DNA of 64,000 nt, from assembly GCF_019192735.1 (NCBI RefSeq), contig NZ_JAHTKP010000014.1, forward strand, positions 62,001-126,000, in the 5' to 3' direction. Each line of letters starts with the position of its first letter. Position 1 is the stretch's first letter. A program made the translations under genes and the position numbers. This DNA is from Kitasatospora aureofaciens. GTDB taxonomy: Bacteria; Actinomycetota; Actinomycetes; Streptomycetales; Streptomycetaceae. Below, in pieces: positions 26,182 through 34,190 of this stretch. Below the pieces are notes generated by a model. That model was not told the DNA's origin, did not search any database, and saw only the letters and a program-made list of their open reading frames with translations.

Positions 26182-26443
26182 GGCCGCACGGCGGACCGGT
26201 CGTACCGCGACGGTCCGCCCCGGAGCCCGGTACCGGCGGGTAGCCGCCGCGGTCCGGAACGAGGACCGGCCCTGGACCGATCACCGTCGGCGTGAGCCGA
26301 TACCCTGGCCCCCTGTCGCAGGCCGGTCGAGCCGCCGCGGCAGAGGTCGGGCCGGCCGGCGGGCCGGGACCGCACCACGCACGGACGAGACCGAACGTCA
26401 CGGTCGCGGCGGCGACGCCCGCGCCGAGGGGGAGCAGAGGACC

Positions 26444-27886
26444 ATGAGCGAGCACGGCAACGCGGCGGTCGAGGGCTTCTCCCTGGGCAACGGCCGCTAC
26501 GTGTTGCAGCGGCTGCTGGGCGAGGGCGGCATGGCCTCCGTGCACCTCGCCTACGACAGCGTGCTGGACCGGCAGGTCGCGCTGAAGAGCATGCACAGCG
26601 AGCTGGGCCGGGACGACTCGTTCAAGGAGCGGTTCCGCCGCGAGGCCCAGGCGGTGGCCCGCCTGGAGCACCCGAACATCGTCACGGTGTACGACAGCGG
26701 CGAGGACATCGCGCCGGACGGCTCCAGCACGCCGTACATCGTCATGCAGCTGATCGACGGCCAGGGCCTGCGCGAGGCGATCAACGACGCGATCGCCCAG
26801 TACGGCGCGATGCCGACCGAGGAGGCCCTGCGGGTCATCGTCGGCGTGCTGAACGCGCTGGAGGCCTCGCACGACATGGGCCTGGTGCACCGCGACATCA
26901 AGCCCGGCAACGTCATGTTCGACCGCAAGGGCAACGTCAAGGTGATGGACTTCGGCATCGCCCGGGCGCTGGAATCCGGCGTCACGTCGATGACGCAGAC
27001 CGGCATGGTGGTCGGCACCCCGCAGTACCTGTCGCCGGAGCAGGCGCTCGGCAAGCCGGTGGACGCCCGCTCCGACCTGTACTCGGTCGGCGTGATGCTG
27101 TTCGAGATGCTCACCGGCCAGCTGGTGTTCGACGGCGACTCGGCGTTCTCGATCGCCTACAAGCACGTGCAGGAGGAGCCGCCGGCGCCGTCCACGATCA
27201 ACCGGTCGGTCACCCCGGCGGTGGACGCGTTCGTCGCCCAGGCTCTGCGCAAGGACCCGGCGCACCGCTTCCCGAGCGCGGCGGCGATGCGGGACGAGGC
27301 GGAGCGGCTGATCGCGGCGGCGAAGGGCGGCGGCGGGCACGCGCTGCAGGCCAGCACGCCGCTGGTGATCAACGAGGGTCCGCGCTCGGTGCACGCCGCG
27401 CAGCAGGCTCCGCAGACGCCCCAGCCTCAGTATCTCCAGCAGGGGCAGCAGCAGCCGCCGCAGTACCAGACGCCGCCGCCGGCCTACCAGACCCCGCGTC
27501 CGCAGGCCCCGCACACGCCGCAGCCTCAGTATCTCCAGCAGGGGCAGCAGCAGCCGCCGCAGTACCAGACCCCGCCGCCCGCGTACCAGACCCCGCAGCC
27601 GTTCCGGCAGCCGGCGCACACCCCGCCGCCGCAGCCGATGCCGCGGCCGCAGCCCGTGCCGCCGTACCGGCCGGCCCCGGTCCCGGCGTCCAGCGGCGGC
27701 GGCTGCTCCACGGCGGCCGTGGTCATCATGATCATCGTCGGTGTGCTGGTCCTGGCGGGCATCATCATCGCGATCGTGATCAACAAGGCGAAGAACGACA
27801 ACGCCAAGACCAAGTACGGTCACGCCGAGCGGCCCGCCGCGGTGCTGGTGGTGGACGTCCCGGCCGGCCGGAATGGCCTGCTCTGA
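26444..27886 (+). CDS. Membrane Ser/Thr protein kinase
   Basis: Hanks-type kinase of 480 residues. The Gly loop LGEGGMASVHLAYD, the ATP lysine K48 (VALK), catalytic HRD at 149-151, DFG from D169 and YLSPEQALGKPVDARSDLYS are all present, so it should be active. A Pro/Gln/Tyr-rich juxtamembrane region (about 305-415) contains a duplicated unit. One membrane helix (about 424-446) leads to a short outer tail of about 34 residues without PASTA domains. Two similar kinase genes lie in tandem here, as in S. coelicolor. The nearby bpa gene may be co-expressed. Confidence 0.92.
   Translation: MSEHGNAAVEGFSLGNGRYVLQRLLGEGGMASVHLAYDSVLDRQVALKSMHSELGRDDSFKERFRREAQAVARLEHPNIVTVYDSGEDIAPDGSSTPYIVMQLIDGQGLREAINDAIAQYGAMPTEEALRVIVGVLNALEASHDMGLVHRDIKPGNVMFDRKGNVKVMDFGIARALESGVTSMTQTGMVVGTPQYLSPEQALGKPVDARSDLYSVGVMLFEMLTGQLVFDGDSAFSIAYKHVQEEPPAPSTINRSVTPAVDAFVAQALRKDPAHRFPSAAAMRDEAERLIAAAKGGGGHALQASTPLVINEGPRSVHAAQQAPQTPQPQYLQQGQQQPPQYQTPPPAYQTPRPQAPHTPQPQYLQQGQQQPPQYQTPPPAYQTPQPFRQPAHTPPPQPMPRPQPVPPYRPAPVPASSGGGCSTAAVVIMIIVGVLVLAGIIIAIVINKAKNDNAKTKYGHAERPAAVLVVDVPAGRNGLL
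27422..27596 (+). repeat. In-frame 76-bp duplication in kinase linker
   Basis: Two nearly identical 76-bp units (27422-27497 and 27521-27596), 99 bp apart, encode QPQYLQQGQQQPPQYQTPPP followed by AYQTP. The offset is 33 codons, so the frame is kept. The low-complexity Gln/Pro sequence probably arose by slippage or unequal exchange. Confidence 0.85.
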
Positions 27887-27998
27887 AGGTTTGCGGCCGG
27901 ATCGGGTGTGCTACGGGGGCTGCCCGGAAGCGGTAGCGTTCGGGGATACGTAAGCGACAGGGCACCGCGATCCGAGCGAACGCCCGGGGCGAGGAGCG

Positions 27999-29771
27999 AT
28001 GGCACAGACGCACCATCCGGACGATGACGAGGGTGCCCGGGCGGCCGGCCAGGCCCCGCAGCAGCCCGCGCCCGGGAGCGACGGCGCCGCCACCCCTGCA
28101 CTCCCGCCGGTGCCCCCCGGCGGCCCGCAGACCCCGGGGCGCGGCACCGCGGCCCCGCTGGGCACGGTCGGCGACGGCCGCTACCGGCTGACCCACCGGC
28201 TGGGCCGCGGCGGCATGGCCGAGGTGTTCGCCGCCGAGGACGTCCGGCTCGGCCGGACCGTCGCGGTCAAGCTGCTGCGCGGCGAGCTCGCCCAGGACGA
28301 CATCGCCCGGCTGCGGTTCACCCGCGAGGCGCACGCTGTCGCGGCGCTCAACCACCACTCGATCGTCGCGGTCTACGACACCGGCGAGGAGTACGTCGGG
28401 GACGAGTCCACGCCGTACATCGTGATGGAGCTGGTCGAGGGCCGGACCGTCCGCGAGCTGTTGGTGGACGAGGCCGAGCCGCCGGTCGACCAGGCGCTGA
28501 TCATCATCGCCGGGGTGCTGGAGGCGCTGGCCTACAGCCACCGGCACGGCATCGTGCACCGCGACATCAAGCCCGCCAACGTGATCATCACGACCACGGG
28601 CGCGGTCAAGGTGATGGACTTCGGCATCGCCCGGGCGCTGACCGGCACCGCCAGCACCATGACCCAGACCGGCATGGTCATGGGCACCCCGCAGTACCTC
28701 TCGCCCGAGCAGGCCCTCGGCAAGCCGGTCGACCACCGCTCCGACCTGTACGCGGCCGGCTGCATGCTCTACGAGTTGCTGACGCTGCGCCCGCCGTTCA
28801 CCGGCGACACCCCGCTCTCGGTGGTCTACCAGCACGTCCAGGACCCGCCGGTGCCGCCCTCGCAGGCGAACCGCCGGGTGCCGGTCGGGCTGGACCCGCT
28901 GGTGCTGCGCTCGCTGGCCAAGAACCCGGACGACCGGTTCCAGGACGCCGACGAGTTCCGCGCCCACGTCCAGCACGCGCTGCGCGAGATGCACGGCGCG
29001 GCCGGGGCCGGCTGGGCGGGCGCCGCGGCCGGGCTGGCCGCAGCGGGGCAGGGCAACACCGGCGCCACCCAGGTGATCCGTCCGGACGAGACGGCGGCCA
29101 CCACGGCCTTCGGCGCGGTCGGCGCGGGCGACCAGACCTCGATGCTGCCCTACCACGGGGGCGGCCTCACGCCGGGCGGCCCGCACACTCCGGCGTCGCC
29201 CTACCAGGGGGCCGGCGGCCCGTACGACGGCGGCCACGGCCACGGCGGGGACGACGGCGGGCACGGCGGCGGGCGGCGGCGCGGACCGTGGGGCTGGGTG
29301 GCCGGCATCGCGGCCGTGCTGGTCGCGTCCGGGGTCGGCATCGCGCTCGCGCTCAGCGGCGGGGGTGGCGGTGGTGGCGGCGGTTCGAACGTCGGGCCCA
29401 GCACGCCCGCCCCGGCCGTGAGCACGACCGAGTCCGCCACGCCGCCCGCGACCGGCAGCCAGAGCCCGCCGGCGGCCAACACGGGCAGCCGGAAGCCGTC
29501 ACAGCCGACCGACAACGGCAACTACGGCGGCAGCAACGGCGGCAACAACATGTCGCCGCAGCCGACGGGCAGGCACACGCCGACCCCGACGCCGTCCTCG
29601 TCCGCGTCGCACACCCCGACGGCCAGCTCCTCGGCCAGCAGCACTCCGAGCTCGGCGCCGTCGACGCCGAGCGGCGGCAGCAGCACGCCGACGGGCGCGA
29701 ACCCGGCGCCGAGCAAGTCGAACCCGCCGGTGACGCCGCCGCCGATCACGCAGCCGCCGGCGACGCCCTGA
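27999..29771 (+). CDS. Membrane Ser/Thr protein kinase with long Ser/Thr/Pro-rich outer domain
   Basis: Second Hanks kinase, 590 residues. The Gly loop is LGRGGMAEVFAAED, the ATP lysine K91, catalytic HRD 187-189, DFG from D207 and YLSPEQALGKPVDHRSDLYA. A Gly/His-rich linker leads to one membrane helix (about 431-452). About 135 extracellular residues follow, rich in Ser, Thr, Pro and Gly, without PASTA repeats, probably glycosylated or wall-spanning. A GAGGAG site precedes the ATG. It is 112 bp downstream of the first kinase and ends ten bases before the convergent phosphotransferase gene. Confidence 0.92.
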   Translation: MAQTHHPDDDEGARAAGQAPQQPAPGSDGAATPALPPVPPGGPQTPGRGTAAPLGTVGDGRYRLTHRLGRGGMAEVFAAEDVRLGRTVAVKLLRGELAQDDIARLRFTREAHAVAALNHHSIVAVYDTGEEYVGDESTPYIVMELVEGRTVRELLVDEAEPPVDQALIIIAGVLEALAYSHRHGIVHRDIKPANVIITTTGAVKVMDFGIARALTGTASTMTQTGMVMGTPQYLSPEQALGKPVDHRSDLYAAGCMLYELLTLRPPFTGDTPLSVVYQHVQDPPVPPSQANRRVPVGLDPLVLRSLAKNPDDRFQDADEFRAHVQHALREMHGAAGAGWAGAAAGLAAAGQGNTGATQVIRPDETAATTAFGAVGAGDQTSMLPYHGGGLTPGGPHTPASPYQGAGGPYDGGHGHGGDDGGHGGGRRRGPWGWVAGIAAVLVASGVGIALALSGGGGGGGGGSNVGPSTPAPAVSTTESATPPATGSQSPPAANTGSRKPSQPTDNGNYGGSNGGNNMSPQPTGRHTPTPTPSSSASHTPTASSSASSTPSSAPSTPSGGSSTPTGANPAPSKSNPPVTPPPITQPPATP

Positions 29772-29780
29772 CCGTCCGGG

Positions 29781-30893
29781 TCAGTTGGCGAAGGCGTCCA
29801 GGACCTGTTCGTACTCCTGGCACCACCAGGCCAGTTGGCCCGCCGAGGCGGGGTAGAGCGGGTCGGCCCGGTGGTCGGCCCGCTGGTAGCGCCACTGGAG
29901 CATCCAGAAGTCGTTCAGCCGCTCCCACCAGACCCGGTGGGCGGCCGCGGCCAGGTGCTCGGCGGTGGCGGCGCCGGTGGCCCGGTAGGCCTGTGAGTAG
30001 TGCCGGACCCGGACGAGGTCGAGCGCGCCCGTGGTCCGGTCGTTGAAGAGCAGGGTGGCGGCGCGAACGGCCTCCTCGGCGCGCGGCTGCGGGCCGAGCT
30101 TGTCCCAGTCCAGGATCGCCGCGACGGACGCTCCGCCCGGGGCGCTCCCGGGTTCGCCGGCGTACAGCAGGTTGAGTCCGTGGAAGTCGCCGTGGGTCCA
30201 GCCGGTGGGCGGGGCGGTCTGCGGGGCGGGCCGGCGGTGGGCGTGTTCGGCGAGCAGTTCCAGCCGTTCGGTGAGCCGTTGTTCGACCAGGGCGTCCAGT
30301 TCGCCGTACGGGTGGTGGGCGCGGGCGTGTGCGAGCAGGTCGCGGGCGAGGTCGGCGCTGTGGCGAGGGTCGGCGCTCCGGTAGCCGGTGGGCTGGCTGA
30401 CGGGGGCGCACACGTCGTCGAGCGCGCCGTGCAGATGTCCGAGCAGCGTGCCGAGCGCGTCGCACTGCGGGAGGGAGAGCTCGGTACCGTGCCGGTGTCG
30501 GCCAACGGTCCACGGGAACAGGGCGAACAGCCGGCCGCCGTAGCCGGCCACCGTGCCGGCCCGTTCCGCGCAGGCCAGCGGGGGAGCGACGGGCAGTCCG
30601 AGCGCGTGCAGCGCGGCCATCGCGCGGTGGTGGGCGACGATCTTCGGACGGTTGGCGGTGGCGGCGTCGACGTAGCACTTCAAGAAGTACGTTCCGGCCT
30701 CGGCGGTGACCCGGTACCCCCGGTTCAGCAGCCCTTCGGCGACCGGTTCGGCGGTCAGTATCCGCCCCACCCGGTAGCGGCACAGGACCTCGGCCAGAGT
30801 GGCGCGCGGGACGGGCGGGCTGAGGGTCCCTATCGGCGGGGCGGAGAGGTCGGGGCGGGCCGGGGAGCAGGAGAGGGTCTGGCTGAAAGTCAC
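29781..30893 (-). CDS. APH-family phosphotransferase
   Basis: Aminoglycoside/choline-kinase-like phosphotransferase of 370 residues. The nucleotide-binding lysine is in TYFLKCYVD, the catalytic motif is THGDFHGLNLLY and the metal motif AILDWDKLG. It resembles homoserine-kinase/spectinomycin-type APH proteins more than known resistance enzymes; the substrate is unknown. The GTG start lacks a ribosome site; a CATAAC box lies eight bases upstream, so the message may be leaderless. Confidence 0.82.
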   Translation of the reverse strand: MTFSQTLSCSPARPDLSAPPIGTLSPPVPRATLAEVLCRYRVGRILTAEPVAEGLLNRGYRVTAEAGTYFLKCYVDAATANRPKIVAHHRAMAALHALGLPVAPPLACAERAGTVAGYGGRLFALFPWTVGRHRHGTELSLPQCDALGTLLGHLHGALDDVCAPVSQPTGYRSADPRHSADLARDLLAHARAHHPYGELDALVEQRLTERLELLAEHAHRRPAPQTAPPTGWTHGDFHGLNLLYAGEPGSAPGGASVAAILDWDKLGPQPRAEEAVRAATLLFNDRTTGALDLVRVRHYSQAYRATGAATAEHLAAAAHRVWWERLNDFWMLQWRYQRADHRADPLYPASAGQLAWWCQEYEQVLDAFAN

Positions 30894-30906
30894 AGCCAGA
30901 GGTTAT

Positions 30907-30924
30907 GGCCCCCTGGCGGGGGCC
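30907..30924 (-). terminator. Hairpin after the DevR-like response regulator
   Basis: GGCCCCC-TGGC-GGGGGCC lies 37 bp downstream of the regulator stop and just upstream of the phosphotransferase start. Next to it, ACAGTC-AA-GACTGT forms a second short dyad of unknown role. Confidence 0.5.
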
Positions 30925-30960
30925 CTTGACAAACAGTCAAGACTGTGCGATTGGTTCCGA

Positions 30961-31620
30961 TCAGTACTGATGGTCCGCCTGGTGCCGAGCCACGAAGGCC
31001 GCCGCCTGGGTGCGCCGCTCCATTCCCATCTTGGCGAGCAGACTGGAGACGTAGTTCTTCACCGTCTTCTCGGCCAGGTGCAACTCGTTGCCGATCTGAC
31101 GATTCGTCATCCCCTCGCCGATCAGGTCGAGGATCCGGCGCTCCTGCTTGGTGAGCTGGGCGAGCCGTTCGTCCTCCTTCTCTCCGCCGTCGCGCAGCCG
31201 GGCCAGCACCCGGCTGGTGGCGACCGGGTCGAGCAGCGACTTCCCGGCCGCGACGTCCCGGACGGCGGTGATCAGGTCGGTGCCGCGGATCGCCTTCAGG
31301 ACGTAGCCGGAGGCGCCCGCCATGATCGAGTCGAACAGCGCCTCGTCGTCCGAGAACGAGGTCAGCATCAGGCACTTGATCTCCGGCAGCCGGGACCGGA
31401 CCTCCCGGCAGACCTCGACGCCGTTGCCGTCCGGCAGCCGCACGTCGAGCACCGCGACGTCCGGGTGGACCGCCGGGATCCGGGTGAGCGCCTCGGCGGC
31501 GGTGCCGGCCTCGCCGACCACCTCGATGTCGTCCTCGACCGAGAGCAGATCGTGCACGCCCCGCCGGACCACCTCGTGATCGTCGAGCAGGAATACCCTG
31601 ATTTGTCCGTTATCAGTCAC
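30961..31620 (-). CDS. Orphan NarL/DevR-type response regulator
   Basis: Response regulator of 219 residues. The receiver has acidic residues LLDDHE and the phospho-acceptor D59 ([11 protein letters not shown]), with a conserved Lys in GYVLKAI. The LuxR-type HTH is [20 protein letters not shown]...[16 protein letters not shown]. It closely resembles DevR/DosR/OsdR regulators of hypoxia and development. No histidine kinase gene is adjacent. GTG 31620 is supported by GGGAGG eight bases upstream. The same orphan regulator sits beside bkd genes in S. coelicolor (from memory). Confidence 0.9.
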   Translation of the reverse strand: MTDNGQIRVFLLDDHEVVRRGVHDLLSVEDDIEVVGEAGTAAEALTRIPAVHPDVAVLDVRLPDGNGVEVCREVRSRLPEIKCLMLTSFSDDEALFDSIMAGASGYVLKAIRGTDLITAVRDVAAGKSLLDPVATSRVLARLRDGGEKEDERLAQLTKQERRILDLIGEGMTNRQIGNELHLAEKTVKNYVSSLLAKMGMERRTQAAAFVARHQADHQY

Positions 31621-32046
31621 GCCCAAAGCCTCCCATATCACCGTAGGAAAGACCTATCGTCCCCACAGCCCCAGGGGTGCGATCCGGCCAGACCGGTCCG
31701 AAACCGATACCGAGAACCCCCTTACGTACGGGCCGTCGCCCGGATAACGTGCGCTGGTGTCCTGAAGGCGCCCGAATTGAGAGCTGCGTCACGCGGTCCG
31801 TCACCCCCACCCATCCGACGGCGCGCTGCCCGCGGCACCCTCGGGGTTGTAGGCCCTGAACAAGTAGGACGTCCTAGCGCAGGCGCGCCAAGGGCGGACG
31901 CTGGGTAACGTTCTCGTGAGGGACGCCGTCGGAACAGGATCACCACCTGCCCCGCAGTAGGTGCGCACACCCACGCGCGCCCCGCGAGGCGGTGACCGGA
32001 CCGGTCACCGGCGACCCCGGGCGGCCGGACAGACCGAGGAGTGAAC
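31621..32046. other. Divergent intergenic region regulator / bkd operon
   Basis: A 426-bp gap with no gene. It contains the DosR-type box and must hold the bkd promoter. A dyad GGTGACCGGACCGGTCACC lies at about 31990-32008, some 40 bp before the first bkd gene, and is a candidate operator. A GAGGAG ribosome site ends the region. Confidence 0.45.
31650..31663 (-). promoter_or_regulatory. DosR-type box in front of the response regulator
   Basis: Read on the minus strand, GGGACGATAGGTCT matches the DosR/DevR core GGGACNNTNGGNCC in all but the last base. It lies 30 bp upstream of the regulator start, suggesting autoregulation. Confidence 0.45.
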
Positions 32047-33201
32047 GTGACCGTCAAAAGCACGGCGAGGGCTCGCAAGAAGGCGACCCCCGGCGTCCCT
32101 GACACCCTCCGCGCCACGGGGACGGACGCCCAGCCGGAGCTCGTACAGCTGCTCACCCCGGAAGGCGAGCGGGTCGAGCACCCCGACTACCCCCTCACCA
32201 CCACTCCGGAGGAGCTGCGCGCCCTCTACCGCGACCTGGTGCTCGTGCGCCGGTTCGACGCCGAGGCCACCGCGCTCCAGCGCCAGGGCGAGCTGGGCCT
32301 GTGGGCCTCGCTGCTCGGCCAGGAAGCCGCCCAGGTCGGCTCCGGCCGCGCCATGCGCACCGGCGACTACGCCTTCCCGACCTACCGCGAGCACGGTGTG
32401 GCCTGGTGCCGCGACGTCGACCCGCTGAACCTGCTCGGCATGTTCCGCGGCGTGAACCACGGCGGCTGGGACCCGAACGAGAAGAACTTCCACCTGTACA
32501 CCATCGTGATCGGCGCGCAGGCCCTGCACGCCACCGGCTACGCGATGGGCATCAGCAAGGACGGCACCGACGACGCGGTGATCGCGTACTTCGGCGACGG
32601 CGCGTCCAGCCAGGGCGACGTCAACGAGGCCTTCACCTTCGCCTCGGTCTACAACGCCCCCGTGGTGTTCTTCTGCCAGAACAACCAGTGGGCCATCTCC
32701 GAGCCCACCACCACCCAGACCAAGATCCCGCTGTACCGCCGCGCCTCCGGCTTCGGCTTCCCCGGCGTCCGGGTCGACGGCAACGACGTGCTGGCCTGCC
32801 TGGCCGTCACCCGCTGGGCGCTCGACCACGCCCGCAGCGGCAACGGCCCGGTGCTGATCGAGGCGTTCACCTACCGCATGGGCGCGCACACCACCTCCGA
32901 CGACCCCACCCGCTACCGGCTCGCCGAGGAGACCGAGGCCTGGAAGGCCAAGGACCCGATCACCCGGCTCCGCGCCCTCCTGGAGAAGGAGGGCCTGGCC
33001 GACGAGGAGTTCTTCGCCTCGATCGACGCCGAGAGCGAGAAGCTGGGGCTGCGGGTGCGCGAGGGCGTGCGCGGCATGCCGGACCCGGACCCGACCCTGA
33101 TCTTCGACCACGTGTACAGCGAGCCGCACACGCTGGTCGATGAGGAACGGGCCGAGTACGTCCAGTACGCGGCCTCCTTCGAGGCGGGGGAGAACCTCTG
33201 A
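32047..33201 (+). CDS. bkdA: Branched-chain 2-oxoacid dehydrogenase E1 alpha
   Basis: Thiamine-diphosphate-dependent E1 alpha, 384 residues, decarboxylating 2-oxo acids from Val, Leu and Ile to give acyl-CoA starters. The TPP motif GDGASSQGDVNEAFTFASVY...NNQWAIS is intact, as are the phosphorylation-loop region YRMGAHTTSDDPTRYR and the GLWASLLGQEAAQVG segment. GTG 32047 is six bases after GAGGA; GTG 32041 overlaps the site. Its TGA overlaps the next ATG (TGATG). A pyruvate dehydrogenase role is less likely but possible. Confidence 0.88.
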   Translation: MTVKSTARARKKATPGVPDTLRATGTDAQPELVQLLTPEGERVEHPDYPLTTTPEELRALYRDLVLVRRFDAEATALQRQGELGLWASLLGQEAAQVGSGRAMRTGDYAFPTYREHGVAWCRDVDPLNLLGMFRGVNHGGWDPNEKNFHLYTIVIGAQALHATGYAMGISKDGTDDAVIAYFGDGASSQGDVNEAFTFASVYNAPVVFFCQNNQWAISEPTTTQTKIPLYRRASGFGFPGVRVDGNDVLACLAVTRWALDHARSGNGPVLIEAFTYRMGAHTTSDDPTRYRLAEETEAWKAKDPITRLRALLEKEGLADEEFFASIDAESEKLGLRVREGVRGMPDPDPTLIFDHVYSEPHTLVDEERAEYVQYAASFEAGENL

Positions 33202-34175
33202 TGGCCGGTCAGCTCAGCATCGCGAAGGCGCTCAACGACGCGCTGCGCAAGTCGCTGGAGAGCGACCCGAAGACCGTCCTGATGGGCGAGGACATCGGCA
33301 AGCTCGGCGGCGTCTTCCGGATCACCGACGGCCTGCAGAAGGACTTCGGCGACGGCCGGGTCATCGACACCCCGCTCGCCGAGTCCGGCATCGTCGGCAC
33401 CGCGATCGGCCTCGCGCTGCGCGGCTACCGCCCGGTCGTGGAGATCCAGTTCGACGGCTTCGTCTACCCGGCCTTCGACCAGATCGTCTCCCAGCTGGCC
33501 AAGATGCACGCCCGCGCGCTCGGGCACGTCAAGCTCCCCGTCACCATCCGCATCCCCTACGCGGGTGGCATCGGCGCGGTCGAGCACCACAGCGAGTCGC
33601 ACGAGGCGTACTTCGCGCACACCGCCGGCCTGCGCGTGGTCACCCCGTCCAGCGCGCACGACGCGCACTGGATGCTGCGGCAGGCCATCGCCTCCGACGA
33701 CCCGGTCATCTTCCTGGAGCCCAAGCGCCGGTACTGGGACAAGGGCGAGGTCGGCGCCGCCGCCGACCTGGCGCTGCACGACGCCCGGATCGTCCGGCCC
33801 GGCACCGACGCGACGCTGCTCGCGTACGGTCCGATGGTCAAGGTCTGCCTGGAGGCCGCCGCGGCCGCCGAGGAGGACGGCCGCCGGCTGGAGGTCGTCG
33901 ACCTGCGCTCGCTCTCCCCGGTGGACTTCGCCACCCTGGAGGAGTCGGTCAAGCGCACCGGGCGGGCCGTCGTGGTGCACGAGGCGCCGGTCTTCCTGGG
34001 CATGGGCGCCGAGCTGGCCGCCCGGCTCACCGAGCGGTGCTTCTACCACCTGGAGGCGCCGGTCCTGCGGGTCGGCGGCTACCACGCGCCATACCCGCCG
34101 TCCCGGGTCGAGGAAGCCTTCCTTCCCGACCTGGACCGCGTGCTCGACGCCGTCGACCGCGCACTCGCGTACTGA
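33201..34175 (+). CDS. bkdB: Branched-chain 2-oxoacid dehydrogenase E1 beta
   Basis: E1 beta, 324 residues, completing the alpha2-beta2 decarboxylase. Typical stretches are VLMGEDIGKLGGVFRITDGL, TPLAESGIVGTAIGLALRGY and EIQFDGFVYPAFDQI. It starts on the last base of the E1 alpha stop, so it is translationally coupled. It is followed 15 bp later by E2. Confidence 0.92.
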   Translation: MAGQLSIAKALNDALRKSLESDPKTVLMGEDIGKLGGVFRITDGLQKDFGDGRVIDTPLAESGIVGTAIGLALRGYRPVVEIQFDGFVYPAFDQIVSQLAKMHARALGHVKLPVTIRIPYAGGIGAVEHHSESHEAYFAHTAGLRVVTPSSAHDAHWMLRQAIASDDPVIFLEPKRRYWDKGEVGAAADLALHDARIVRPGTDATLLAYGPMVKVCLEAAAAAEEDGRRLEVVDLRSLSPVDFATLEESVKRTGRAVVVHEAPVFLGMGAELAARLTERCFYHLEAPVLRVGGYHAPYPPSRVEEAFLPDLDRVLDAVDRALAY

Positions 34176-34190
34176 TCCCGGGGAGCGAAG

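Noticed and set aside
29781..30893. Aminoglycoside resistance gene
   Set aside because: Only the general APH fold motifs are shared; context is conserved metabolism and signalling.
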